Assembly (NCBI RefSeq): GCF_003997935.1
Contig: NZ_RZQL01000040.1
Coordinates: 1-34,547, forward strand
DNA length: 34,547 nucleotides
Reading direction: 5' to 3'
DNA from: Mesorhizobium sp. M7A.F.Ca.US.006.01.1.1
GTDB lineage: Bacteria > Pseudomonadota > Alphaproteobacteria > Rhizobiales > Rhizobiaceae
Shown here: in pieces, positions 1 through 7,335 of the stretch
Layout: each line of letters begins with the position of its first letter
Position numbering within the stretch: position 1 is the first letter of the stretch
Position numbers and translations under genes: made by a program
Notes under the pieces: model-generated
Told to the model about the DNA's origin: nothing
Database searches by the model: none
The model's input: the letters and a program-made list of their open reading frames with translations, nothing else

Positions 1-1
1 A

Positions 2-430
2 TTCGGCCTGCCGCCAGCGCGCGGCGGCGGCGCCAGCCGCCTGACCTCGGATTACACCGCGATCGCTGCCGACGACGGCGCCGTCAGCGCCATCAAGGCC
101 GGCAAGATCACCGTCGTGCCCGGCATAAGGGAATTCACCCGCGACGGTGTGGTCCTGGCCAATGGCAGCCTGATCCATCCCGACATCGTCATTGCCGCGA
201 CAGGCTACCGCACCGGGCTGGAGCCCATGGTCGGCACGCTCGGCGTGCTCGACGCCAAGGGCGTTCCGCTCTTCAACGGTGGCCAAGCCGATCCGAAATT
301 GCCCGGTCTGTGGTTCACCGGCATGCGGCCAAGCATTCGCGGCTGTTTCGCCAATGCCGGTATCCTGGCCAAGGCGATCGCGAGACGGATTGCAGGGTCG
401 GCCTCGCACCAACCCGGCGCATCACGCTGA
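2..430 (+). CDS. Flavin-containing monooxygenase-like protein, C-terminal part
   Basis: The reading frame is already open at the left edge, so only the last 142 residues are visible and the start lies outside. The segment carries the ATGYRTG motif typical of FAD/NAD(P)H-dependent monooxygenases of the FMO/Baeyer-Villiger/YUCCA-like group. It is followed by a 'GLWFTGMRPSIRGCF' stretch that looks like the FAD-closing end of the fold. Such enzymes oxygenate small nucleophilic or carbonyl substrates in the cytoplasm; the substrate cannot be told from this end. The gene ends tail-to-tail with the small minus-strand gene at 422-646, overlapping it by 9 bp. The family call is fairly safe, the precise activity unknown. 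Confidence 0.75.
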   Translation, partial: FGLPPARGGGASRLTSDYTAIAADDGAVSAIKAGKITVVPGIREFTRDGVVLANGSLIHPDIVIAATGYRTGLEPMVGTLGVLDAKGVPLFNGGQADPKLPGLWFTGMRPSIRGCFANAGILAKAIARRIAGSASHQPGASR

Positions 431-646
431 TCTCGGTTCCAGCCGCCGGAAACCGACGGCTTCCATCAGCATGTCCTCTTCCACCATGCCGGCATTGTGC
501 AGGGCGAGCAGGTTAAGCGCGATTTCCCGCGCTTCGGCGGAATCGGGATGTGCCTCGCGCCGCCGGCAAGCCTCGTCGAACACGCGCTGCAGCTTGGCGA
601 TATCGGCCGGCTTGAGCAAGCCACGGTCATAGACGGACTTCGACAT
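422..646 (-). CDS. Small hypothetical protein, 74 aa
   Basis: This is a short acidic and basic helical protein of 74 residues starting MSKSVYDRGL. I do not recognise a named family. The frame stays open far upstream, but the ATG at 646 is preceded by a good AGGAGAT ribosome-binding site six to seven bases away, which decides the start. Charged heptad-like stretches (residues 18-48) suggest a mostly alpha-helical cytoplasmic protein; no signal peptide or membrane segment is seen. It lies downstream of the PhoX-like gene on the same strand after about 165 bp holding hairpins, so it may have its own promoter. It overlaps the converging monooxygenase gene by 9 bp. Confidence 0.7.
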   Translation of the reverse strand: MSKSVYDRGLLKPADIAKLQRVFDEACRRREAHPDSAEAREIALNLLALHNAGMVEEDMLMEAVGFRRLEPRSA

Positions 647-743
647 GGCGATCTCCTGATAAAGACCTAGGGCGCCACGTTTAAATTGCCAATCTTTCCC
701 GAGGCTTGACCGGCTTCGCCCCGTCGCCTCGTCATCCAGGGAT

Positions 744-796
744 CTGCGCCGCGGCTTCAAGGCGCAGCAGCGGTGCAAATTCTGCTCCGCTGCACC
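744..796. repeat. Pair of hairpins downstream of the PhoX-like gene
   Basis: Two inverted repeats follow each other. CTGCGCC (744-750) pairs with GGCGCAG (761-767). GCAGCGG (767-773) pairs with CCGCTGC (787-793), with an alternative GGTGCA (772-777) against TGCACC (791-796). They sit just after the stop codon of the minus-strand phosphatase gene and could act as its transcript end, although no clear T-run follows. Bases 778-795 recur exactly at 32757-32774 inside another palindromic repeat, which points to a dispersed repeat family rather than a gene-specific terminator. Confidence 0.45.
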
Positions 797-812
797 CCAT
801 GCTGGTGGGCAA

Positions 813-2816
813 TCAGACCGCGATCTTGCCGCCGCCCTGTCTGGTGATGGCGACCACCGACGGCCGCACCGGCATGTCGGGCTTGAAGTCGGGCCAGCGC
901 GTCGACAGATCCTCATAGTAGGACGGGCGACCGAACGCTTCCCAGTCCTCGCCGCCATCGCCCGGATGCTGGACGGCAACGAAAGCGGTCTGGTTGTCGG
1001 GCGCAAACAGCGGACCGCACATTTCGGCGCCAATCGGCACGCGGAAGAACAGTTTCGAGGTCGCCCGCGCCGCCCCCTCCGTGTCCACCGCCCACAGACC
1101 ATCCGTGCGGCCGGTGGCTTTCGGGCCTTGGCCGTCGGTCGCGACCCAGAGACGCCCGGCCGAATCGACCGCGCAATTGTCGGGCATGCCGAACCAGCCA
1201 TTGGCCGTCGTTGCCGTCGAGAAGGTGGCGCCGACATCGGCAACCGCCGGATCACCGCATTTCAGCAGCACTTCCCACTTGCCCTTGGCGGCAGTGAAAT
1301 CACCGCCGTCCTCGGCGATCTCGATGATGTGGCCGAAGGCGTTTTCGGCGCGCGGGTTGGCGGCGTCTATCTGGTCGGCCTTGCGCTTCGAATTGTTGGT
1401 CAGCATGACATAGACCTTGCCGTTGACGGCATTGGGCTGGATGTCTTCGGGACGGTCCATCTTGGTGGCACCGAGCAGGTCGGCGGCGCGGCGCGTCTCG
1501 ATCAGCACGTCGGCCTGGCCAGTGAAACCGTTTTCAGCCGTCAGCGGTCCCTGGCCGAAGACGATCGGCAGCCATTCGACCGTGCCGTCTTCGGCGAACT
1601 TGGCGACATGCAGCGTGCCATCGTCGAGCAGGTCCTTGTTGGCGGCGTGGTCGTTCGGATCGAACGCTGCCTTGGTCACGAACTTGTAGACATAGTCGAA
1701 GCGCTCGTCGTCACCGAGATAGAAGACGACGCGGCCGTCCTTGGCGACGATCGATTCGGCGCCTTCATGCTTGAAGCGGCCCATGGCAGTGCGCTTCCTC
1801 GGCGTCGAGGTCGGGTCGTTGACATCGACCTCGACGATCCAGCCGAAGCGGTTGGCCTCGTTGGGTTCCTTGGCGAGGTCGAAACGCTCGTAATGCGCCG
1901 CCCATTCATAGGCGCCTTCGGGAATGCCGAGACGCTTGTAGTTCGCGGCTTCCTTGTGGCTTTCCGGCAGCTCGCCAGAAAAATAGCCATGGATGTTCTC
2001 CTCGGCCATCACATAGGTGCCCCAGGGCGTGACGCCGCCGGCGCAATTGTTGAACGTGCCGAACACCTTGGTGCCGGATGGATCGGCATTGGTCTTGACG
2101 CGGTCATGGCCGGCAACCGGACCGGACAGCGCCATTTCGGTGTTGGAGGTGATGCGGCGGTTGAGCTTGCCGTCGCGCACCACCTGCCATTTGCCTGATG
2201 CCTTGCGGATCTCGACGATGGTGCCGCCATGGGCGGCCATCTCGACATCGACCTGCTCCTTCGAAAGGGGTGCGACTTCTGCCGACTTCTTGCCGTCCTT
2301 TTCGACGATCTTCACGATGCCCGGGAACATCAGATGCGGATTGGTATATTCGTGGTTGACCACCAGCAGGCCATGTTCGGCCGAGCCGTCGATCGGGATG
2401 TAGCCGACATAATCATTGTTGTAGCCGAACTGTTTGGCTTGGGCCTCGGCCGACTGTTTCGTCGGGTCGAAGTCGGGCGAATCGGCAAACAGCGGATCGC
2501 CCCAGCGCAGCAGGACATCGGCATCGTATCCCGGCGCGACATGGTGCTTGTCGTCGATGCCGGCCTCGAGTTCGTCGAACGTGAAGGCCGAGCCTTCCGC
2601 TGCCCGGGCCTCGTCGGCACTGATCAGCGCCAGCGGGCTGACGGTCGCGGCGATGGCCGAGACAGCCAGCGAACCCTTGAGGAAGCCGCGACGCGAGAAC
2701 CGCGCGGCGATGATCTCGCCCATGGTGCGGTTGTCGGAAGCGTTGATGGCCGGGCCGTCGTTTTCCTCGAGCAGGCTGGTGCGGAATCGGGCGTCGGGGG
2801 AACGAAGGTCAGTCAT
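813..2816 (-). CDS. phoX: PhoX-family (DUF839) alkaline phosphatase, Tat-exported
   Basis: The product has 667 residues from the ATG at 2816. The N-terminus carries a twin-arginine signal, SRRGFLKG (Arg42-Arg43), followed by a hydrophobic stretch and an Ala-x-Ala region near residue 70, so folded export to the periplasm is expected. The mature part has the hallmarks of the PhoX/DUF839 family, including 'LLVVNHEYTNPHLMFPG' and 'TPWGTYVMAEENIHGYF'. PhoX enzymes are calcium-iron phosphatases that release phosphate from a wide range of phosphomonoesters. The family also has members of unproven activity, so catalysis is inferred. A candidate Pho box about 70 bp upstream fits control by phosphate starvation. 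An in-frame extension to 3056 exists but would bury the Tat signal and has no sign of translation. Confidence 0.88.
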   Translation of the reverse strand: MTDLRSPDARFRTSLLEENDGPAINASDNRTMGEIIAARFSRRGFLKGSLAVSAIAATVSPLALISADEARAAEGSAFTFDELEAGIDDKHHVAPGYDADVLLRWGDPLFADSPDFDPTKQSAEAQAKQFGYNNDYVGYIPIDGSAEHGLLVVNHEYTNPHLMFPGIVKIVEKDGKKSAEVAPLSKEQVDVEMAAHGGTIVEIRKASGKWQVVRDGKLNRRITSNTEMALSGPVAGHDRVKTNADPSGTKVFGTFNNCAGGVTPWGTYVMAEENIHGYFSGELPESHKEAANYKRLGIPEGAYEWAAHYERFDLAKEPNEANRFGWIVEVDVNDPTSTPRKRTAMGRFKHEGAESIVAKDGRVVFYLGDDERFDYVYKFVTKAAFDPNDHAANKDLLDDGTLHVAKFAEDGTVEWLPIVFGQGPLTAENGFTGQADVLIETRRAADLLGATKMDRPEDIQPNAVNGKVYVMLTNNSKRKADQIDAANPRAENAFGHIIEIAEDGGDFTAAKGKWEVLLKCGDPAVADVGATFSTATTANGWFGMPDNCAVDSAGRLWVATDGQGPKATGRTDGLWAVDTEGAARATSKLFFRVPIGAEMCGPLFAPDNQTAFVAVQHPGDGGEDWEAFGRPSYYEDLSTRWPDFKPDMPVRPSVVAITRQGGGKIAV

Positions 2817-2871
2817 GGTGGCTTGCCTCTGGCTGTTGGATTGGCTGGAGCGTGGATACCTGTTTGACCCC

Positions 2872-2903
2872 CTTATAATCGCCGGATCACATTTTCGTGA
2901 CAT
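2872..2903 (-). promoter_or_regulatory. Candidate Pho-box promoter of the PhoX-like gene
   Basis: Read on the minus strand, 2903-2886 is ATGTCACGAAAATGTGAT. This is two TGTCA-like heptamers whose TGT cores start 11 bp apart, the spacing of PhoB direct repeats. About eight bases later comes TATAAG (2877-2872), placed where a -10 box lies in PhoB-activated promoters that lack a -35. The first repeat is close to CTGTCAT; the second is degenerate (TGTGAT). The position roughly 70 bp before the phosphatase start and the function of that gene support the call; it rests on sequence likeness only. Confidence 0.45.
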
Positions 2904-3083
2904 CGGGAGACCTTTCAGACGGCGACAGGCATTGCGCGCGGCCCTGGCCAAGCATTCCCCGGGAGACCGTGGACCGCTCCGGAATCGTCGTTTCGAAATA
3001 GAGGAGACCTTCGGCGGCATGTTCGGCCGCGCATCCTGCGACATCAGTCGTTGCAAACAACGGAGTCAACGGGCCAGCTCGAC

Positions 3084-3117
3084 AAGTCACCTCCGCCGCC
3101 CCCGGCGGAGGTGACTT
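3084..3117. repeat. Long GC-rich hairpin, copy 1
   Basis: A perfect 15-bp stem (3084-3098 with 3103-3117) surrounds a CCCC loop. The stem begins AAGTCACCTCCGCC. Nearly the same hairpin recurs at 3893-3923 on the other side of the Gly/Asn-rich gene. This copy lies upstream of two divergent genes, so it is not a simple terminator for either. It resembles the REP/RIME-type intergenic palindromes common in rhizobial genomes. Confidence 0.75.
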
Positions 3118-3217
3118 GATGTTCGGCGTCTGCCGTCGTCAGGCGACGGGAAAGCCAGTCTCCCGTTTAGCGATGGCGGTCGCGGCGCCGTTCATGCAAA
3201 GCTAATATAGCATATGC

Positions 3218-3234
3218 TTGGGACTTTAGTCCAA
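3218..3234. promoter_or_regulatory. Inverted repeat, possible regulator site
   Basis: TTGGGACTTTAGTCCAA contains a 5-bp inverted repeat, GGACT-TT-AGTCC (3221-3232), in a locally A/T-rich stretch 137 bp before the start of the Gly/Asn-rich gene. Two-fold symmetric sites of this size are typical of dimeric regulators, including LuxR/NarL-type response regulators such as the one encoded at 4043-4705. The link to that regulator is only a guess from closeness. Confidence 0.3.
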
Positions 3235-3368
3235 CCTTGCGCTTGCAATGGTCCTAGTTGACAACCGCAACGGTCGGAGGTCGCTTCCGGGCGCCGCGTC
3301 TTTCGGCAATGTTGGTTGCACTGCAACGTTGGGGTGGGGCGCGCCGGGCTCAGTCGTCGGAGATCAGA

Positions 3369-3860
3369 ATGCACAGATCGGTCACGATCCGTTGTTGCCG
3401 ACTGGCGCTCAAATCGGCAGCGGCGCTGGCGTTGACGATTGCGCCCTATCAAATTGTCCTGGACGGTTCCGTTTCCGGCATCCACACCGCCAGCGCATAC
3501 GCCAAGGGCGGCGGTAATAGTGGTGGCGGTGGCGGCGGCAACGGCGGCAATTCCGGCGGGGGCAATGGCGGTAATAGCGGGAATAGCGGTAACGGCAATG
3601 GGAATGGGAACAGCGGCAATAACGGCAATAACGGCAACAACGGCAAATCGGGATCCAACCAGGGTAAGAGCGGGAGCCATGTCAATGCAAAGACCGGTGA
3701 CAAGGTCGACGTGACCGGCAACAAGATCACAGTCAGGCATCCCGATGGCATAACGGAAAAGCTCGAGAACGGTCGTTTCAGCATGAAGGACGCTCTCGGT
3801 CGCACGATCATCGACCGCCAGGCCACGCCGGCCGATGCCAATCGTCTCAAGGCCTTGTGA
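3369..3860 (+). CDS. Secreted Gly/Asn-rich protein with conserved C-terminal domain
   Basis: From the ATG at 3369, which has GGAG six bases upstream, the product has 163 residues. The N-terminus (MHRSVTIRCCRLALKSAAALALTIAP) looks like a signal peptide with possible cleavage after 'SAYA'. Then follows a low-complexity run of about 60 residues made of Gly, Asn and Ser in short GGN/GNS/NNG units. The last 50 residues (KVDVTGNKITVRHPDGITEKLENG...) form a compact beta-rich-looking domain seen in many alphaproteobacterial hypothetical proteins. I infer an extracytoplasmic, possibly surface or matrix protein; no enzymatic motif is visible. An earlier in-frame start at 3258 would add 37 arginine-rich residues before the signal peptide and is less likely. 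Both sides of the gene carry copies of the same hairpin. Confidence 0.75.
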   Translation: MHRSVTIRCCRLALKSAAALALTIAPYQIVLDGSVSGIHTASAYAKGGGNSGGGGGGNGGNSGGGNGGNSGNSGNGNGNGNSGNNGNNGNNGKSGSNQGKSGSHVNAKTGDKVDVTGNKITVRHPDGITEKLENGRFSMKDALGRTIIDRQATPADANRLKAL

Positions 3861-3892
3861 AGCTGGCCAACAGGCAACGGTCAGCTTTGCAC

Positions 3893-3930
3893 GTCACCTC
3901 CGCCGCCCCCCGGCGGAGGTGACCTCGTTT
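3893..3930 (+). terminator. Long GC-rich hairpin, copy 2, likely terminator of the Gly/Asn-rich gene
   Basis: A 13-bp perfect stem (3893-3905 with 3911-3923) closes a five-C loop and is followed by CTCGTTTT. It begins 33 bases after the stop codon of the Gly/Asn-rich gene, so it fits a rho-independent terminator on the plus strand. The stem sequence GTCACCTCCGCCG is shared with the copy at 3084-3117, which makes it also one member of a repeat pair. Confidence 0.6.
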
Positions 3931-4042
3931 TCGGCCGGCGTCGTCCCGGTTTTCGGCACCGCAATAGCTGCAGCCCCGAGACGCGGCGCGCTTTTGCGCA
4001 ATCCGGGACGGGAAACCGCTGCGCATTTTCCCCGGATCTGGC

Positions 4043-4705
4043 CTAGGAAGAAGGCCTGTCGCGGTCGCGCAACTCACGCATCATCAAGGCCGCTTCGGTG
4101 CGGTTTCGCACATTGAGCTTCGACAGCACCCCGGTCATGTGATGCTTGACGGTCTTCTCCTGCAGCTCCAGCCGCAAGGCGACTTCCTTGTTGCTCAGCC
4201 CCTCCGCCACCAGCCGCAGGATTTCCGTTTGTCGCTCGGTGAGCTGCCGCAGCCGTTCCGCCATGCCGTCGGTCGGCTGCTGGGATTGGAGATCCGAAAG
4301 CAGCCGGGCCGACAGCGTCGGCGAGAGGTAGCTTTCGCCGGCTGCGACATTGCGCAGGATGTCGGCGAGCCCGCGCGACCCGACGCCTTTGAGGACATAG
4401 CCATTCACCCCTGCGTTCAGCGCCTTGGTCACATCGGCATTGGCCTCCGAAACGGTCAGCATGACGATCTTCTGGGCGGGATGGCTGGCGAGGATGCTTG
4501 CGACCGCGGTCAGCCCGCCACCAGGCATGGAGATATCGAGCAGCAAGATGTCGGGCCGCACCGTCGCGGCGAGGCGTTCGGCATCCTGCGCCGTGGCGCC
4601 CTCGCCAACCATCTCGAAGCCCCCGATCTCGGACAGGCTGCGCGTCACACCTTCGCGAAAGAGGGGATGATCGTCGACAATGGCGATGCGAATGGTCCCA
4701 GTCAT
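4043..4705 (-). CDS. NarL/LuxR-family response regulator
   Basis: The 220-residue product has a receiver domain at residues 5-120 with acidic pocket Asp11/Asp12, phosphoacceptor Asp57 (LLLDISMPG), Thr84 and Lys106. A LuxR-type helix-turn-helix follows at about 150-212 (LTERQTEILRLVAEGLSNKEVA... KTVKHHM). Its ATG overlaps the stop codon of the upstream sensor kinase gene by four bases (ATGA), so the two are translationally coupled and form a cognate pair. It should bind DNA as a dimer after phosphorylation. Target genes are not evident; the divergent membrane gene set at 6191-7335 and the inverted repeat at 3218-3234 are candidates by position only. Confidence 0.92.
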   Translation of the reverse strand: MTGTIRIAIVDDHPLFREGVTRSLSEIGGFEMVGEGATAQDAERLAATVRPDILLLDISMPGGGLTAVASILASHPAQKIVMLTVSEANADVTKALNAGVNGYVLKGVGSRGLADILRNVAAGESYLSPTLSARLLSDLQSQQPTDGMAERLRQLTERQTEILRLVAEGLSNKEVALRLELQEKTVKHHMTGVLSKLNVRNRTEAALMMRELRDRDRPSS

Positions 4706-6096
4706 GCTTGCTCCTCGACCGACAGACGGATCACCAAACGCGTACCTTGCGGCCCGGTCAAGGTTTCGAACTGTCCGCCAATGCTTTCGACCCGCTCCCT
4801 GAGGCCGGCGAGGCCGAGGCCCTCGACCCGTGCCGCCGGATCGAAACCCGGCCCGCCGTCCGACACTTCGACAAAAAGCCTGCCACCTTTCATCCCGGCG
4901 CTCACCGCCTGATCCTTGCCCAGCCCGTGGTGATAGGCGTTGTTCAGCCCTTCCTGAACGAAACGATAGATGCTGATCTTCTCGGAGGCGCCCGGTTCCG
5001 GCAACTGTCCGGCCAGCGTCAGCTTCACCGACGTTCCCGTCCTCTGCTCGTGTTCCTTGACAGCCAGCCGCAGGATGTCGGTTGCGGCAGCCGTCTCGAT
5101 CTGCGGCAGCACAAGGCCGGTGCAGATGCCGCGTATTTCGCGCATCGCATCCTCCAGCGTTTTGCGGATCATCGCGACCTCGGTCGAACGGCTTTCGCCC
5201 GAATGGCTATCGCTGGAAAATATCGGACTATCCATGCGCAGCGCCGCCAGGGCCACGAGTTGGGCCGGGCCATCATGGAGGTCGGCGCCGATACGGCGCA
5301 GATATCTTTCGTTGAGCGCGGTTGCGCGGCGAGAGGCCTGTTGCACGCGCAGTCGCAAGGCACTGTTTTGCGTCACCAGGCCCTGCAGCTCCGACACCTG
5401 GCGGCGCAGCGCTCCACGCTGGTCGTCGATGGTGCGGCTGCCGCGCAGGACGATGCCCGACAGGAGCAGGAATGCCGCCAAGGTCGCGCCGGCCACGATC
5501 AGCCAGCTCGACCACAGGGCGGACGCCAGGGTGGCCTGGAAATCGTCGGCGATCTCATAGAACTCGGTTACCGCCACCACCTCGCCCGACCAGGGCTCGC
5601 GCACGGGATTGTAGATCTCCAGCAATGGCAAGCCGGTAGCCTTCTCCTCGCGCTCATCATCATCGAATGTATTGAATTCAGCGACGACATTGCCATCGAA
5701 GGCGGAACGCAGATTGTCGCTCGGAGCGAAGCGGCGGCCGATCAGGGCCGTCTCCTTCGCGTAGAGAACCGTCCCGTCGCGGCGCCAGAGCACGAACGAT
5801 TCGAGGCGCTTGCCAAGCGCGCCCTGGCCAAGCGTCTCGTCCAGCGCCTGCTTGACGGAATCGCTGAGCTCCTGCTCCTTGCGCAAGTCGGGAAGCAGCG
5901 GCGCAATCACGCTGTCGACATAGAGCGCCGTCGTGGCGGCCGAATTGCGGATGACGCCGTCCCGGATCTGCGCCGTCACCCAGGCGCCCACCACCAGCAT
6001 GACGGCCAGCAGGCCAAAGCCGCCGGCAACGACGAATTGCAGGGCAAGAGAGAGTTCGCTCCAGCGTCGCGTCAAGTTATGAAGAATACGAATCAT
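4702..6096 (-). CDS. HisKA_3-type membrane sensor histidine kinase
   Basis: The product has 464 residues from the ATG at 6096, which follows AGGGG. A first transmembrane helix lies at about residues 17-40, an extracytoplasmic sensor region at 41-190 and a second helix at about 192-217. A coiled linker precedes the dimerisation domain with His274 in 'ADLHDGPAQLVALA', the HisKA_3 signature. The ATPase domain shows the N-box (GLNNAYHHG) and G-boxes (VSDGGPGFDP, GLAGLRERV). This is the NarX/UhpB/DegS-like class that pairs with NarL-type regulators, here the coupled gene at 4043-4705. The extracytoplasmic region has a single-Cache-like look ('FVLWRRDGTVLYAKE'), so a small-molecule ligand is plausible but unknown. 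The frame is open to 6366, but that N-terminal extension looks non-coding. Confidence 0.9.
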   Translation of the reverse strand: MIRILHNLTRRWSELSLALQFVVAGGFGLLAVMLVVGAWVTAQIRDGVIRNSAATTALYVDSVIAPLLPDLRKEQELSDSVKQALDETLGQGALGKRLESFVLWRRDGTVLYAKETALIGRRFAPSDNLRSAFDGNVVAEFNTFDDDEREEKATGLPLLEIYNPVREPWSGEVVAVTEFYEIADDFQATLASALWSSWLIVAGATLAAFLLLSGIVLRGSRTIDDQRGALRRQVSELQGLVTQNSALRLRVQQASRRATALNERYLRRIGADLHDGPAQLVALAALRMDSPIFSSDSHSGESRSTEVAMIRKTLEDAMREIRGICTGLVLPQIETAAATDILRLAVKEHEQRTGTSVKLTLAGQLPEPGASEKISIYRFVQEGLNNAYHHGLGKDQAVSAGMKGGRLFVEVSDGGPGFDPAARVEGLGLAGLRERVESIGGQFETLTGPQGTRLVIRLSVEEQA

Positions 6097-6190
6097 GAAC
6101 CCCTGACCGCCCTTCAATCGACAGGCTGGGCGATTACAGCACATTGAGCCTCCGTCTTGCCATTGCCAAGGGCTTCGTTCGGTCGAGCGC

Positions 6191-6607
6191 TTGACGTCCC
6201 GGCGCGCTTCGGAAACAACGTCCGCGACACATGCGGCGGGAGCCGCTTCGAGAGGGGACGGAGGGTTGAGTTTTTCAGGACTGCTGCAGCTCGGCTTTTC
6301 GACGGTCATTTTCCTGCTGGCGGCGACAGCCGCCAAGCAATGGGGCCTGGCGCCGAGCCTTGGCAAGATCGCGCTGACGCTGGCACTCTATTCGCTGGGC
6401 AATCTGATCATGCTTCGGCTGATCCGCGAATTCGGCATGTCGGTGTCGTTCAGCCTGTCTGCCGTCATCCAGCTGGTCTCGGTGAACGTCGTGGCACTGG
6501 TCTTCTTTGGCGAGCGCGTCAACGCGCTGCAGGCGACCGGCATCATGCTGGCGATCGCCGCAGTGGCGCTGATCACGCTCGGACCCTATCTGCAAGGCCG
6601 GCTGTAA
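6191..6607 (+). CDS. Small four-helix membrane protein, SMR/EamA-like
   Basis: The product has about 138 residues with four hydrophobic helices, the size and layout of small multidrug resistance and half-size EamA/ArnE-type transporters. The segment 'VNVVALVFFGERVNALQATGIMLAIAAVALI' matches the end of that fold. The start is uncertain. TTG at 6191 gives the full length, while TTG at 6266 follows GAGAGGGG and GGAGGG sequences and gives a tighter 113-residue protein that begins at the first helix. A PAP2 phosphatase gene follows after 14 bases, so the two are probably one operon. ArnE-like proteins flip lipid-linked sugars, which would suit a partner acting on lipid phosphates, but the cargo is not known. 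Confidence 0.7.
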   Translation: MTSRRASETTSATHAAGAASRGDGGLSFSGLLQLGFSTVIFLLAATAAKQWGLAPSLGKIALTLALYSLGNLIMLRLIREFGMSVSFSLSAVIQLVSVNVVALVFFGERVNALQATGIMLAIAAVALITLGPYLQGRL

Positions 6608-6621
6608 CGGGCGAATTGCCG

Positions 6622-7335
6622 ATGAAGAACGCCGCGAACGCTTTGCTCAACCGGGTTGAATTCCCGGTGCTGTTGGCCGGCCTGGTCATCGCTGCCGGCC
6701 TGTGGGGCTTCGAGGAGCTGATGGAGATGGCGCGCGCCACCACGCCGCACGCCTTCGACACCGAGATCCTGCTCGCCTTCCGCCAGGCGGGGCGCCCCGA
6801 CAGCCCGATCGGCCCGCTGTGGCTGCAAGGGGCGATGCGCGACATCACAAGCCTTGGCAGCGGCAGCGTGCTGGTGCTGATCGTGACGGCGGTAATCGTC
6901 TATCTCCTGCTTATCCGCAGGCCGGCGACCGCCCTTTTCATCTTCGTGGCGGTGGCAGGTGGTCAGGTGCTGTCGAGCCTGCTGAAAGCCGGCATCGACC
7001 GGCCGCGCCCCGAACTCGTCTCGCATCTCGTCAACGAAACGACGCTGTCTTTTCCGAGCGGCCACGCCATGCTGTCGGCGGTGACCTATCTGACGCTCGG
7101 CGCGCTGGCGGCACGCTTCCTGTCCGGTCGAACGACGAAGATCTATGTGCTGTCGCTGGCGGTGCTGACGACGCTGCTGGTTGGCATCAGCCGCATCTAT
7201 CTTGGGGTCCACTGGCCATCGGATGTGCTGGCCGGCTGGTGCGCCGGCTTCGTCTGGGCGATGCTGTGCTGGCTCGCTGCTCGGGCGTGGCAGCGATGGC
7301 GTGGGCAGCACCCGGACGGCGAGACTGGAGACTAG
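6622..7335 (+). CDS. PAP2-family membrane phosphatase
   Basis: The 237-residue membrane protein has about six helices and all three PAP2 motifs: KAGIDRPRP (Lys122, Arg127, Pro128), PSGH (145-148) and SRIYLGVHWPSD (Ser190-Arg191, His197, Asp201). The conserved histidine and arginine residues form the phosphohistidine active site facing the periplasm. Family members remove phosphate from undecaprenyl pyrophosphate, phosphatidylglycerol phosphate or lipid A. With an SMR/EamA-like gene directly upstream, carrier-lipid recycling or lipid modification is a reasonable guess. The start at 6622 is 14 bases after the preceding stop; the frame is open further upstream across the neighbouring gene but is not coding there. 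Confidence 0.9.
   Translation: MKNAANALLNRVEFPVLLAGLVIAAGLWGFEELMEMARATTPHAFDTEILLAFRQAGRPDSPIGPLWLQGAMRDITSLGSGSVLVLIVTAVIVYLLLIRRPATALFIFVAVAGGQVLSSLLKAGIDRPRPELVSHLVNETTLSFPSGHAMLSAVTYLTLGALAARFLSGRTTKIYVLSLAVLTTLLVGISRIYLGVHWPSDVLAGWCAGFVWAMLCWLAARAWQRWRGQHPDGETGD

Larger units (their letters stand above)
2817..3368. other. Divergent intergenic region between the phosphatase and the Gly/Asn-rich protein gene
   Basis: No gene is supported in these 552 bases. They hold the candidate Pho-box promoter (2872-2903), the first copy of the long hairpin (3084-3117), a smaller hairpin CCGTCG/CGACGG near 3132-3148 and the inverted repeat at 3218-3234. Frames that extend the phosphatase (to 3056) or the Gly/Asn-rich gene (to 3258) into this region lack ribosome-binding sites and signal-peptide logic, so I treat them as non-coding. 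Confidence 0.55.

Noticed and set aside
966..2198. Long open frame on the plus strand inside the PhoX-like gene (410 codons).
   Set aside because: It is antisense to a gene with a Tat signal and family motifs. Long antisense frames are usual in GC-rich DNA, and the product resembles nothing.
3516..3660. Short repeated units (GGCAAT/AACGGC) that might suggest a CRISPR array or tandem repeat locus.
   Set aside because: The units are irregular, in frame and encode the Gly/Asn/Ser-rich part of the secreted protein; there are no spacers of constant length.
4498..6147. Plus-strand frame of 549 codons across the two-component genes.
   Set aside because: It lies opposite well-supported receiver, HTH and kinase domains, has an Arg/His/Gln-rich composition typical of shadow frames and no ribosome-binding site.
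6157..6621. Upstream extension of the PAP2 frame.
   Set aside because: It overlaps the SMR/EamA-like gene, is Arg-rich and has no homology; the ATG at 6622 begins the first membrane helix.
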